Source: Acidovorax sp. MR-S7 (GTDB taxonomy: Bacteria > Pseudomonadota > Gammaproteobacteria > Burkholderiales > Burkholderiaceae_C). Taken from it: a stretch of DNA of 64,000 nucleotides. The stretch spans positions 62,001 through 126,000 of the forward strand of contig NZ_DF238913.1 in assembly GCF_000400995.2 (NCBI RefSeq), in the 5' to 3' direction. Below the pieces are notes generated by a model that saw only the letters and a list, made by a program, of their open reading frames with translations, was not told the origin of the DNA and ran no database searches. Position 1 is the first letter of the stretch. Each line of letters opens with the position of its first letter. This document shows positions 46,176 to 54,795 of this stretch, in pieces. Both the position numbers and the translations under genes were made by a program.

Positions 46176-46570
46176 ACGATGCCCACGCCCTGGCCGGCGA
46201 CCCCTACGTCGCCGCCTTCCCCGAAAACCGGCCCTTCTGGGAGGCTGCCGAACAGGGCAGGCTCCTGCTGCCGCACTGTGCAAGCTGCGGCCAGTTCCAT
46301 TGGCACCCGCGCCCACGCTGCCCCTATTGCCGCTCGGATGCCGTCCGCTGGAAGCAGGCCGGCGGCGAGGGGGTGCTCCACACCTACACCGTCATCCGGC
46401 GCCCCGGTGCCTGCTACGTGCTGGCCTACGTGCAGGTGACAGAGGGCCCCTTGCTGATGACCAACATCGTCGATGCGGACCCGGAGCATCTACACATCGG
46501 AATGGTGCTGCGCTGCGGTTTCCGCGCGACCGCCGAGGGCCGGCACGCGCCGGTATTCCGGCCCGCATGA
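46172..46570 (+). CDS. DUF35 OB-fold/zinc-ribbon partner protein
   Basis: A 132-aa accessory protein. It has an N-terminal helix (NRPFWEAAEQGRLLLPHC), a rubredoxin-like zinc ribbon with CASCGQ and CPYC, and an OB fold (GEGVLHTYTVIRRP, YVLAYVQVTEGPLLMTNIV). In characterised pairs DUF35 proteins bind the thiolase-like partner and its acyl-CoA. The ATG overlaps the thiolase stop (ATGA), supporting complex formation. Confidence 0.92.
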   Translation: MNDAHALAGDPYVAAFPENRPFWEAAEQGRLLLPHCASCGQFHWHPRPRCPYCRSDAVRWKQAGGEGVLHTYTVIRRPGACYVLAYVQVTEGPLLMTNIVDADPEHLHIGMVLRCGFRATAEGRHAPVFRPA

Positions 46571-46592
46571 ATCACAACGAAGGAGACGACCG

Positions 46593-47567
46593 ATGACACC
46601 CTTTACACGCCGCCGCCTGCTGCAGGCCCTTGCCGCAGCTGCCGGCACCGGGCCTTTTCACGCCCGCGCGCAAGCCGCCTACCCCTCCAAGCCCGTGCGG
46701 CTGATCGTGCCCGCCGCGGCGGGCGGCGCCACCGACATCGTCGGCCGCCTGGTCGCCCACCAGGCCAGCCTGGCCTGGCCGCAGCCCATGGTGGTCGAGA
46801 ACGTCGCGGGCGGCGGCGGCGTCATCGGCACGCAGGTGGTCGCCCGCGCGGGCGGCGACGGGCACACCCTGCTCATGGGCGCCATCAACCACACCATCAA
46901 CGCCAGCCTGGTCGGCAAGCTGCCCTACGACAGCGTGAAGGACTTCACCTTCATCGCGCACCTGGTGTCCATTCCCAACGTGCTCGTCGTGCATCCATCG
47001 CTCCCGGTGAAGACCCTGGCGGAGTTCATCCAGTACGCGCGCAGCAACGACACGCTGGTGTTCGCGTCCTCCGGCAACGGCACGTCGCAGCACCTCTCCG
47101 CCGAGATGTTCCGCATGGAGACCGGCGTCAAGTACCAGCACGTCCCCTACAAAGGCGCCGCGCCCGCCACCAACGACCTGCTGGGCGGCCATGTGCACCT
47201 GATGTTCGACAACCTGCCCGCCGCGGCCCCCAACATCCGGGCAGGCAAGCTCCGTGCGCTGGCCGTCACCAGCGCCAAGCGCAACCCGGCCTTTCCGGAC
47301 CTGCCCGCCATCTCGGAAACCGTGCCCGGCTTCGATGTGCGCTCCTGGTTCGGCCTCATGGGCCCCGCGGGCCTGCCCAGGCCGGTCGTCGACAAGCTGC
47401 ATGCCGAGATGGCGAGGATCTTCGCGCAGCCGGACGTGCTGCGGCGCATCGCCGATATGGGTGCCGAGGCCCAGGTGACCGATCCTGCCGCCTTCACCGC
47501 CTATGTGCACCAGGAGATCGAGCGCTGGGCGAAGGTGGTCAAGGCGTCGGGCGCGACAGTGCAGTAG
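46593..47567 (+). CDS. Bug/TctC-type periplasmic solute receptor
   Basis: A 324-aa receptor, third in this operon. Leader TRRRLLQALAAAAGTG with a Tat-like RRR and ARAQAA cleavage region. Family blocks: KPVRLIVPAAAGGATDIV, ENVAGGGGVIGTQVVARA, FASSGNGTSQHL, HVPYKGAAPATNDLLGG and FPDLPAISETVPGF. AAGGAGAC lies just upstream. It ends the operon, 26 bp from the convergent MFS gene. Confidence 0.92.
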   Translation: MTPFTRRRLLQALAAAAGTGPFHARAQAAYPSKPVRLIVPAAAGGATDIVGRLVAHQASLAWPQPMVVENVAGGGGVIGTQVVARAGGDGHTLLMGAINHTINASLVGKLPYDSVKDFTFIAHLVSIPNVLVVHPSLPVKTLAEFIQYARSNDTLVFASSGNGTSQHLSAEMFRMETGVKYQHVPYKGAAPATNDLLGGHVHLMFDNLPAAAPNIRAGKLRALAVTSAKRNPAFPDLPAISETVPGFDVRSWFGLMGPAGLPRPVVDKLHAEMARIFAQPDVLRRIADMGAEAQVTDPAAFTAYVHQEIERWAKVVKASGATVQ

Positions 47568-47593
47568 GCGGCATTGCCAGGCGCGCAGGAAGA

Positions 47594-48985
47594 TCAGTCC
47601 TGCCGCTTCACCCGCAGCGAACTGCACACCCCCGCCAGCACCGCGCACCCCGCAGCCACCAGCAGCGCCAGCGCCTCCGCGCTGCCGTCGTGCCCCGGCC
47701 GCAGAGCGAAGATCGCGGCGAGCACCACCGCGCCCAGTGTCTGCCCCGTGAGCCGCGCCGTGCCCAGCATGCCGCTGGCCGCGCCGCTCCTGTGCAGCGG
47801 GGCCGAGGTGACGATGGTGTGGTTGTTGGGCGACTGGAACAGCGCGAAGCCCGCGCCGCACAGGGCCATGCGCCACAGGACGTCCGCGTCCGCCGGCTGC
47901 GCTGGCAGCAGGCCCAGGGCCAGCAGGCCGGCCGCGAACACGGCCATGCCGATGCCGCCCAGCAGGCCGTCCGGGTAGCGGCCGATCAGCCGGCCCGCCA
48001 GCGGCGCCACCACCGCCGTGGCCAGGGGCCAGGCGGTGATGAGCAGGCCTGCCTGCAGGTGGCTGCGGCCGTAGGACTCCAGCAGCAGGAAGGGCAGCGA
48101 GAGAAAGCCCAGCATCTGCGCGCAGAACGCGCCCACGGACGAGGCCATGGACAGCGCGAACACGGGGATGCGCAGCAGGTCAACGGGAAAGAGCGGCGCC
48201 GCGCGCCCCCACTGCCGCCACAGGTGCACCGCCCCCACCGCCAGGCCGGCGCACAGCAGCAGCCAGCCCGATGCCCCGCCGCCCTGCCCTGCGGCGCGCA
48301 CGCCCAGCTGGGCGCCGCCGAGGAACAGCAGGGCGAACATGGCGCCGTTGAGCAGCACGTCCAGCGCGGAAAAGCGCGGCGCCGGGCGCTGCGCCGCCGG
48401 GTTGTCGGGCAGCGCCCGGCGGGCGAGCCACCAGGCCAGCAGGCCCAGCGGCAGGTTCATGGCGAACAGCCAGGGCCACGACGCCACCGACAGGATGGCC
48501 GCCGCCACCGACGGCCCCGCCATGGATGCGGTGGCCACCACCAGCGAATTGACGGCCATGCCCTGCCCGAGCTGGGCCCGGGGGTAGATGAGCCGCACCA
48601 GGGCCGCGTTCACCGCCATCACGCCAGAGGCGCCCAGCCCCTGCAGCGCGCGCGCCGCGACCAGCGCAGGCATGCTGGCCGCCAGCATCGCCCCCACGGA
48701 GGCCAGCGCGAAGAGCAGCATGCCCGCCAGGTAGACGCGCCGGTAGCCCAGGCGCTCGCCCAGCGCGGCCAGCGGCAGCAGCGCCACCAGGGTGGCGATC
48801 TGGTAGGCGTTGACCACCCACACGCTCTGGGCGGCGCCGGAGCGCAGCTGGCGCGCGATGTCGGGCAGCGCCAGGTTGACGATGCTGCTGTCGAGCACCG
48901 CCAGCGTGAGCCCCAGGATGATGACCAGCATCGCCTGCCGGCGCGCTGGCTGCGGCAGGCCGTCGGCCAGGGGCGGCGCACTCAC
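47594..48985 (-). CDS. MFS transporter, DHA2 (EmrB/QacA-like) 14-TM drug exporter
   Basis: A 463-aa integral membrane proton antiporter. TM1 has the typical LTLAVLDSSIVNLALPDIA, the A-like loop LGERLGYRRVYLAG, and motif C-like ATASMAGPSVAAAIL; FQSPNNHTIV and GLLITAWPLATAVVAP occur in the second half. About 14 hydrophobic spans are visible. It starts with a GTG overlapping the Bcr-type gene's stop (GTGA), so both exporters are made together. Confidence 0.9.
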   Translation of the reverse strand: MSAPPLADGLPQPARRQAMLVIILGLTLAVLDSSIVNLALPDIARQLRSGAAQSVWVVNAYQIATLVALLPLAALGERLGYRRVYLAGMLLFALASVGAMLAASMPALVAARALQGLGASGVMAVNAALVRLIYPRAQLGQGMAVNSLVVATASMAGPSVAAAILSVASWPWLFAMNLPLGLLAWWLARRALPDNPAAQRPAPRFSALDVLLNGAMFALLFLGGAQLGVRAAGQGGGASGWLLLCAGLAVGAVHLWRQWGRAAPLFPVDLLRIPVFALSMASSVGAFCAQMLGFLSLPFLLLESYGRSHLQAGLLITAWPLATAVVAPLAGRLIGRYPDGLLGGIGMAVFAAGLLALGLLPAQPADADVLWRMALCGAGFALFQSPNNHTIVTSAPLHRSGAASGMLGTARLTGQTLGAVVLAAIFALRPGHDGSAEALALLVAAGCAVLAGVCSSLRVKRQD

Positions 48986-50220
48986 GGTTGGCGCCCCTGG
49001 GCCGTGTCCTTCGCGGTGCCTCGCGCGATGCGCTGCGTGCCCACCGGGCCCAGCGTGATCCAGGTGAGCGCCACGCCCGCCAGCGCCCCCGTGGCCATGC
49101 CCACCACCATGGGCAGGGGCGCGTCGGTGGCGAACAGGCCCACCGCCGCCATGGCGAGGGTGCCGATCAGCATCTGCAGCGTGCCCATGAGGGCGGACGC
49201 CGTGCCCGCGATGGCGCCGTGCTCCTCCAGCGCCAGCACGGAGGTTGTGGGAATCACCAGCCCCATCAGCGCGCTGGCGATGAAGTAGAGCACCAGCAGC
49301 ACGGCCAGCCGGTCGCCGCCCAGCAGGTAGTGCGCCAGCAGGGCCAGCATGACCATGCCCGCGCCGCTGGCGGCCGTCTTCACCACGGCCACCATGCCGT
49401 AGCGCCGCCCCAGCCGCGCCGTGAACTGCGCGCTGGCGAAGAAGGCCGCCGCGTTGACCGAAAACGCCGCGCTGTACTGCACGGGCGACAGCCCGTAGTG
49501 GTTGATCAGCACGAAGGGCGAGCCCGCCAGGTAGACGAAGAAGCCGGCCATGGAGCAGCCGCCGATGCCCACCAGCCCCAGGTAGTGCCAGTCGCGCAGC
49601 AGCGTGCCGTAGGAGGATGCCGCGCTGCCCAGGGAGCTTTCCACGCGCTGGGCGGCCGGCCGCGTCTCGTGCAGCGCCCGCTGCACCAGCACCAGCCCGG
49701 CCAGCGCCGCCACGGCCACCACCCAGAACACGCCGCGCCAGCCGGTCAGCGCGATCACGCCGCTGCCGGCCAGCGGCGCCAGCAGGGGCGACACGCTGAA
49801 CACCAGCATCAGCAGCGACATGAGCCGCGCCGCCTCGGTGCCCGTGTGCAGGTCCCGCACCACGGCGCGCGGGATCACCATGCCCGCCGCCGCGCCCAGC
49901 CCCTGCACGAAGCGCAGCAGCACCAGCGTGTGCACGTCGGTCGCCAGCGCGCAGCCCACACTGGCCAGGGTGAACAGGCCCAGCCCGAAGAACAGCGGCG
50001 GCCTGCGCCCCACCATGTCCGACACCGGCCCGTAGACCAGCTGGCCCACGCCCAGCGCGAGGAAGAAGGCCGTCAGGCTCCACTGCACCGCCCCCACGTC
50101 GGCCCGCAGCGACGCGCCGATGGCCGGCAGCGCCGGCAGGTACATGTCGATGGCGAAGGGGCCGATGGCCGAAAGCAGCCCCAGGATCAGGGCCATGCGG
50201 AAGAAGGGGGAAAAAGGCAT
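48982..50220 (-). CDS. Bcr/CflA family drug efflux MFS transporter
   Basis: A 412-aa, 12-TM exporter. Seen: LLSAIGPFAIDMYLPALPAI in TM1, QWSLTAFFLALGVGQLVYGPVSDMVGRRPPL (motif A with DxxGRR), FVQGLGAAAGMVIPRAVVRD and LAPLAGSGVIALTGWRGVFW (motif C). Such proteins export chloramphenicol, bicyclomycin or other compounds. It is divergent from the DUF1566 gene across 79 bp. Confidence 0.93.
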   Translation of the reverse strand: MPFSPFFRMALILGLLSAIGPFAIDMYLPALPAIGASLRADVGAVQWSLTAFFLALGVGQLVYGPVSDMVGRRPPLFFGLGLFTLASVGCALATDVHTLVLLRFVQGLGAAAGMVIPRAVVRDLHTGTEAARLMSLLMLVFSVSPLLAPLAGSGVIALTGWRGVFWVVAVAALAGLVLVQRALHETRPAAQRVESSLGSAASSYGTLLRDWHYLGLVGIGGCSMAGFFVYLAGSPFVLINHYGLSPVQYSAAFSVNAAAFFASAQFTARLGRRYGMVAVVKTAASGAGMVMLALLAHYLLGGDRLAVLLVLYFIASALMGLVIPTTSVLALEEHGAIAGTASALMGTLQMLIGTLAMAAVGLFATDAPLPMVVGMATGALAGVALTWITLGPVGTQRIARGTAKDTAQGRQP

Positions 50221-50299
50221 TCGGCAGATTGTCGCCACATCGGCCGCCCTTCGGCGCCGTGCAGGACAATGCCGCCAGACCCTTGCAAGGACATTCGCC

Positions 50300-50890
50300 A
50301 TGCCATTGCCCGCCCTCTCCATGCCATGCCGCCGCTGGGCGGTTGTGCTGACAGCCGCCTTCGCCCTGCCCGCGGGCGCCGCAGGCAATGCCGCCGCGCC
50401 CGCGCAGCCCGCGCTGGGCCTGTCGGCCGACGGCACGCTGGTGGTCGACCACCGCGCACGCCTGGCCTGGCCGCGCTGCGTGGAGGGCATGCGCTGGAAC
50501 GGCAGCACCTGCACGGGCATGGCCCAGCTCTTCACCTATGGCGAGGCGCAGGCGCGGGCCAAGGCGCTCGGCAAGGCCGACGGGGTGCGCTGGCGCCTGC
50601 CGCGCGTCAACGAGCTGCGCCGCCTGGTGGACCGCAGCGCCAGGCCGCCCACCATGGACGCCCGGCTCTTCCCCGCCGCGCCGCGCGACTGGCACTGGAC
50701 GGGCACGGCCAGCGTGAACGCCGCCGCGGTCAACCCCTATGCCTACGGCAACGTGGTGCGCGGCGGCGAGGGGGAAAGCCAGCTGTCCGTGCAGCAGGGC
50801 TGGGCGGTGGACATGTCCACCGGCGAGGCACGCGGCGACGTGGGGCGGGCGACGCGCATGGCCGTGCGGCTGGTGCGGCCCGCGCCTTGA
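50300..50890 (+). CDS. Exported DUF1566 (Lcl C-terminal) domain protein
   Basis: A 196-aa secreted or periplasmic protein. Signal peptide about 1-28 (RRWAVVLTAAFALPAGAAG), then DGTLVVDHRARLAWPRCVEG, WRLPRVNELRRLVDRSARPP, WHWTGTASVN and AVRLVRP, the blocks of the DUF1566/FGE-like fold that is found in surface and adhesin-like proteins. One disulfide is likely (Cys in PRCVEG and TCTG). CAAGGA precedes the ATG. Function unknown. Confidence 0.85.
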   Translation: MPLPALSMPCRRWAVVLTAAFALPAGAAGNAAAPAQPALGLSADGTLVVDHRARLAWPRCVEGMRWNGSTCTGMAQLFTYGEAQARAKALGKADGVRWRLPRVNELRRLVDRSARPPTMDARLFPAAPRDWHWTGTASVNAAAVNPYAYGNVVRGGEGESQLSVQQGWAVDMSTGEARGDVGRATRMAVRLVRPAP

Positions 50891-50892
50891 AC

Positions 50893-50951
50893 GGGCATGA
50901 AAATGGGCTCCAGCGCTTGATACACAAGCGCGGGCAGCTCTCTTTTTCGAA
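50893..50951. repeat. Dispersed palindromic repeat, copy 9
   Basis: Core GCGCTTG (50913-50919), ATACA, CAAGCGC (50925-50931), preceded by GGGCTCCA and followed by GGGCAGCTC. It lies between the convergent DUF1566 and SDR genes. Confidence 0.8.
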
Positions 50952-51857
50952 TCACTGGGCCCGCAGTGCGGCCTTGAGCTGCTGGCCCACCTCGGGCCGC
51001 TCCAGGAACGGGTCGGCTGGGTTCTCGATGCGCAGGATGCTCTCCACGCGGCTTTGCACGTTGCCCAGCGCGTGCGGGTGGCTGAACACGTAGAACTGGT
51101 CCGCCTGCGCGGCGTCGAACACCTTGCGCGCCACGTCGGCCGCCGTGACCTTGCCGCTGGTGACGGCCTTCTCGATCATCGCCTGGCCGATGAGCTGGCT
51201 TTTGGTGGGCTTCTCGCCCTCCATCGCCGCGGGCCGGTTGCGCTCGCTGCGGCCGATGCCGGTGGGCACGAAGTACGGGCAGAGCACGCTGGCGCCCACC
51301 TGGTCGGTGACCAGGCGCAGGTCCTGGTAGAGCGTCTCGGTCAGGCTCACCACGGCGTGCTTGCTCACGTTGTAGATGCCCATGTTGGGCGGCGTGAGCA
51401 GGCCGGCCATGCTGGCGGTGTTGACGATGTGGCCGCGCCAGGCCGGGTCGCGGCGCGCGGCCTCCAGCATCATGGGCGTGAACAGGCGCACGCCGTGGAT
51501 CACGCCCCAGAGGTTGACCCCCAGCACCCATTCCCAGTCGCGCACGGTGTTCTCCCACACCAGACCGCCCGCGCCCACGCCCGCGTTGTTGAACACGAAG
51601 TGCGGCGCGCCGAAGCGGCTCCAGACGGCCTGCGCGAGCTGCTCCATCTGCTGCGCGTCGGACACGTCCACGCGCCGCGCCAGCACCTGGCAGCCGGTGG
51701 CCTGCAGCTCGGCGGCGGCCTGGTCCAGCGCATCCTGCTGCACGTCCACCAGCACCAGGTTCATGCCCTTGCTGGCGCCCAGCCGCGCGCATTCCAGGCC
51801 GAAGCCCGAGCCGGCTCCGGTGAGCACGGCGGTTTTTCCCGCGAAGTCGTCGATCAT
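50952..51857 (-). CDS. Short-chain dehydrogenase/reductase (SDR)
   Basis: A 301-aa SDR. Cofactor loop TGAGSGFGLECARLG, DVSD, NNAGVGAGG, catalytic Ser in VNTASMAG and YNVSK. The C-terminal extension (about residues 230-301) is longer than in basic SDRs and ends in PADPFLERPEVGQQLKAAL. It overlaps the GST-like gene by 4 bp. Substrate not evident; it is the final gene of a four-gene overlapping run. Confidence 0.9.
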   Translation of the reverse strand: MIDDFAGKTAVLTGAGSGFGLECARLGASKGMNLVLVDVQQDALDQAAAELQATGCQVLARRVDVSDAQQMEQLAQAVWSRFGAPHFVFNNAGVGAGGLVWENTVRDWEWVLGVNLWGVIHGVRLFTPMMLEAARRDPAWRGHIVNTASMAGLLTPPNMGIYNVSKHAVVSLTETLYQDLRLVTDQVGASVLCPYFVPTGIGRSERNRPAAMEGEKPTKSQLIGQAMIEKAVTSGKVTAADVARKVFDAAQADQFYVFSHPHALGNVQSRVESILRIENPADPFLERPEVGQQLKAALRAQ

Positions 51858-52786
51858 GCTGTCTCTGCCTTTCTCAATACGTATCCGATGCGGGGAAAGT
51901 GCACGTGCACCGCGCCCGCGCGCGGATCGGTGCGCGCCAGGGTGTAGCGCGTGCGCGTGGCGGCGACGAGCATGCCCTCGGTGGGCTCGGTGCCGAAGCT
52001 CTCGGCCGCGATGGCCACGCGGCTGCCCAGGGCGATGCCGTGCTCGTCCTGGAAGGCCTCGGGCGGCAGGGGCAGCGGCTCGGCATTGGCGGCGACGGTG
52101 ATGGCGTCCGCGGCGCTGAACTTCTCCATGCGGCCCTGGCCCAGCGCGGCGATGCGGTCCATCCATTCGAGCACGGCGGGCGTGGCCGCGAGGATGCCGG
52201 CCATCGCCGGCACGCATGTGCGCGTGAACCACAGCGGGTGGTAGGCGGCGAAGTCGGCCACGCAGGGCTCGGTGCCGAAAAGGAAGTCGTGCTCCTCCAC
52301 CATGCTGGCGATGCGCCGCAGGTAGGAGCGGTAGGCGGCCGTGGCGTCCTGCGGGCGCAGGCGCGGCATGCCCATGGCGCGCCGGTCGTCGCTGAAGGCC
52401 TGGGCCGCGCCCGGCGGCTGGCCGGCGAACAGCGCCTCGGCCGCGCGCGGCTGCAGGTTGTACGCCATGGCGGCCCAGAACAGAGTGGTGTCGGCCCACT
52501 GCGCGAACACGCGCGAGACGCCCTTGAGGTGCGGCGGGTACAGCGCGGGCTCGGGCCGCAGGTGTTCGAGCACGTCGCTGATGAGCGCCGTGTCGCAGTA
52601 GACGTCGGCCCCGATCTGCAGAAAGGGCGTGCGCCGGTAGCCGCCCGTGAGCGCCAGCACGTCGGGCTTGGGCGCCACGCTGGGCACGATGACGGATTTC
52701 CACGCGAGCTGCTTGAATCCGAGCATGCAGCGCGCCTTGTGCGCGAAGGGGGACGCGGGGTAGTGGTGCAGGATCGGGGTGGTCAT
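51854..52786 (-). CDS. Glutathione S-transferase family protein (large form)
   Basis: A 310-aa protein. The first 80 residues form a GST thioredoxin-like domain (PILHHYPASPFAHKARCMLGF, GGYRRTPFLQIGADVYCDT). The following alpha-helical half is normal GST, and a C-terminal extension of about 70 residues (MLVAATRTRYTLARTD...) is unusual. The active residue would be the Ser/Ala in SPFAHKAR, so GSH chemistry is uncertain. The start overlaps the GNAT gene stop by 4 bp. Confidence 0.85.
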   Translation of the reverse strand: MTTPILHHYPASPFAHKARCMLGFKQLAWKSVIVPSVAPKPDVLALTGGYRRTPFLQIGADVYCDTALISDVLEHLRPEPALYPPHLKGVSRVFAQWADTTLFWAAMAYNLQPRAAEALFAGQPPGAAQAFSDDRRAMGMPRLRPQDATAAYRSYLRRIASMVEEHDFLFGTEPCVADFAAYHPLWFTRTCVPAMAGILAATPAVLEWMDRIAALGQGRMEKFSAADAITVAANAEPLPLPPEAFQDEHGIALGSRVAIAAESFGTEPTEGMLVAATRTRYTLARTDPRAGAVHVHFPRIGYVLRKAETA

Positions 52787-53244
52787 CGGTACGCTCCAGA
52801 GCACAGCATTTCCACGTGGGGAATGCCGTCTTCGAGGTATTCGGGCGAGACGGGCGCGAAGCCCAGGGAACCATAGAAGCGCTGCAGGTGCGCCTGCGCG
52901 CTGATGCGCACCGCCCTGCCCGGCCAGGCGGCGCGGCAGCGCGCCAGCCCCTCGGCCACCAGCGCGCGGCCCAGGCCGGTGCCGCGCGCCTCGGGCGCGC
53001 AGACCACGCGGCCGATGGAAGGCTCCGTGTATTTCACGCCGGGGTCCACCACGCGCAGCGTGGCCAGCAGCGGGCCGCCGGCCTCGGCGCGGCCCAGCAG
53101 GTGCCAGGCGTGTCTGTCGGCGTCGTCGGGGTCCTGGTAAGGGCCCTGCTCCAGGATGAACACCCGGCAGCGCAGGGCCAGCGCGTCGTGCAGCGCGTGC
53201 ACGCCCAGGTCGTCGAAGCGCGCCCAGGTCCAGTGCACGGTCAC
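52783..53244 (-). CDS. GNAT family N-acetyltransferase (ElaA-like)
   Basis: A 153-aa single GNAT domain. Seen: LHDALALRCRVFILEQGPYQD and PDDADRHAWHLLG, which match the ElaA group, the acetyl-CoA loop VCAPEARGTGLGRALV and FYGSLGFAPVSPEYLEDGIPH. It starts with GTG overlapping the upstream oxidoreductase stop (GTGA). The domain is of the same kind as the C-terminal half of the thioesterase-GNAT fusion at 29.8 kb. Confidence 0.9.
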   Translation of the reverse strand: MTVHWTWARFDDLGVHALHDALALRCRVFILEQGPYQDPDDADRHAWHLLGRAEAGGPLLATLRVVDPGVKYTEPSIGRVVCAPEARGTGLGRALVAEGLARCRAAWPGRAVRISAQAHLQRFYGSLGFAPVSPEYLEDGIPHVEMLCSGAYR

Positions 53245-54257
53245 ACCAGCTTCACCAGCTGCTTGCCGAAGTTCTTTCCCTTGAGCAGGCCCAGGAAGGC
53301 CTCGGGCGCGGACGCCAGCCCCAACGCCACGCTCTCGCGCGGGCGCAGCTTGCCGGTGGCGACGAGGCCGCCCAGCTCCTTGAGCGCGTCGGGCCACACC
53401 TCCATGTGCTCGCTGACGATGAATCCCTGCACCTTCATGCGGTTGATGAGGATGAGCGCGGGGTTCTGCAGCGGCAGCGGCTGGCCGTCGTAGCCGGCGA
53501 TCATGCCGCACACGGCCACGCGCGCGAAGGCGTTGGCGCGCAGCAGCACGGCATCGAGAATGTAGCCGCCCACGTTCTCGAAGTAGCCGTCGATGCCGTC
53601 GGGGCAGGTATCCTTGAGCGCCCTGGACATGGCTTTCAGGTCGCCGTGTTCGCGGTGGTCGATGCAGGCGTCGAAGCCCAGCTCCCCGGTCACGTAGCGG
53701 CACTTGTCCGGCCCGCCCGCGATGCCGACCACCCGGCAGCCGCGCGCCTTGGCCAGCGCGCCGAAGGCGCTGCCCACGGCGCCCGAGGCGGCACTCACCA
53801 CCATGGTCTCGCCGGCCCGGGGCTCGATGATCTTGACCAGGCCGTACCACGCCGTCACGCCGGGCATGCCCACGGCGCCCAGGTAGTGCGACAGCGGCAC
53901 GTGGGTGGTATCCACCTTGCGCAGCATGCCGGGCGCATTGCCGTCGACCACGCTCCATTCCTGCCAGCCGCCCATGCCCACGACCTTGTCGCCCACGGCG
54001 AACCTGGGGTGGCGGCTCTCGGCCACCTCGCCCACGGTGCCGCCGATCATCACCTCGCCCAGCGGCTGGCTGGCGGCATAGCTCTTGCTGTCGTTCATGC
54101 GCCCGCGCATGTACGGATCCAGGCTCAGGTAGTGGTGGCGCACGAGCACCTGGCCGTCCTGCAGCGGCGGCGTGTCGGTAGCGGCGAGCCGGAAGTTGCC
54201 GGCCGTGGCTTCGCCCTGCGGGCGGTTGTCGAGCAGGATCTGCTGGTTGCGTGGCAT
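53241..54257 (-). CDS. NADP-dependent oxidoreductase, MDR/prostaglandin-reductase type (CurA-like)
   Basis: A 338-aa zinc-free medium-chain reductase. Seen: LSLDPYMRGRMND, GGTVGEVAES, YGLVKIIEPRAGETMVVSAASGAVGS (NADPH loop) and ENVGGYILDAVL, a typical order for curcumin/leukotriene B4 reductase-like enzymes that reduce alpha,beta-unsaturated ketones. It begins the four-gene run with GNAT, GST-like and SDR genes; that set suggests handling of reactive enones, which is inference. Confidence 0.93.
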   Translation of the reverse strand: MPRNQQILLDNRPQGEATAGNFRLAATDTPPLQDGQVLVRHHYLSLDPYMRGRMNDSKSYAASQPLGEVMIGGTVGEVAESRHPRFAVGDKVVGMGGWQEWSVVDGNAPGMLRKVDTTHVPLSHYLGAVGMPGVTAWYGLVKIIEPRAGETMVVSAASGAVGSAFGALAKARGCRVVGIAGGPDKCRYVTGELGFDACIDHREHGDLKAMSRALKDTCPDGIDGYFENVGGYILDAVLLRANAFARVAVCGMIAGYDGQPLPLQNPALILINRMKVQGFIVSEHMEVWPDALKELGGLVATGKLRPRESVALGLASAPEAFLGLLKGKNFGKQLVKLV

Positions 54258-54280
54258 GGCGGTGTCTCCGGTTGATTCAC

Positions 54281-54345
54281 TATGGTTTCAATAGCTGCCT
54301 GCGCTTTCCTGTCAAGCGCTGGAAGCCGATTTAGCTTGTATTTCA
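54281..54345. repeat. Dispersed palindromic repeat, copy 10
   Basis: TTTCAATAGCTGCCTGCGCTTTCCTGTC-type left part and AAGCGCTGGAAGCC right part: GCGCTT (54301-54306) and AAGCGC (54314-54319). It lies between the thioesterase and the CurA-like gene and may extend over the thioesterase stop. Confidence 0.75.
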
Positions 54346-54756
54346 GTCCGTGGGCACGGAGGCGCCTTCGCGCGCGGCCTTGGGCACGTACTTGAAGGTG
54401 CCCGTGGCGTGGCTGCACATGCGGCCTTCGGCGTCGTAGATGGCGCCTTCGGCAAAGGCCAGCGAGCGCGTGCGGTGCAGCAGCCGCCCCTTGGCGACCA
54501 GCGGGCCGCGCGCGGGGTGCATGAAGCTGGCCTTCATCTCGACGGTGACCACGCCCTGGTCCGGCGTGTCGCTGCGCGCGGCCGTGGCCAGGGCCACGTC
54601 CAGCAGCGTCATCGTAGCGCCGCCGTGGGTGACGCCGAAGGAGTTCAGGTGCTCGGGCCGGGCCTCGTAGTGCAGCTCGGATGTGCCGCCCTGCATGTGG
54701 CGCAGGGAGAAGCCCAGCTCGTGGACGAAGGGGATGTTGGCACCGAAATCCAGCAC
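54343..54756 (-). CDS. PaaI-type hotdog thioesterase
   Basis: A 137-aa hotdog protein expected to cleave acyl-CoA thioesters. The signature is NSFGVTHGGATMTLLDVALATAA, with THGG as active-site turn; VEMKASFMHPARGPLVAKG is the second family block. It lies 39 bp after an SDR and before the CurA-like gene, in the same direction. It is only distantly alike to the thioesterase at 2.5 kb. Confidence 0.92.
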   Translation of the reverse strand: MLDFGANIPFVHELGFSLRHMQGGTSELHYEARPEHLNSFGVTHGGATMTLLDVALATAARSDTPDQGVVTVEMKASFMHPARGPLVAKGRLLHRTRSLAFAEGAIYDAEGRMCSHATGTFKYVPKAAREGASVPTD

Positions 54757-54795
54757 GGGCGGCTCCTCAAAAGCAGGTGATGCGCAAGGATAGCC

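Noticed and set aside
47594-50695. A single long minus-strand frame spanning both MFS genes.
   Set aside because: Only the part up to 48985 encodes a transporter. The rest is out of frame with the Bcr-type protein, which is read in a different frame.
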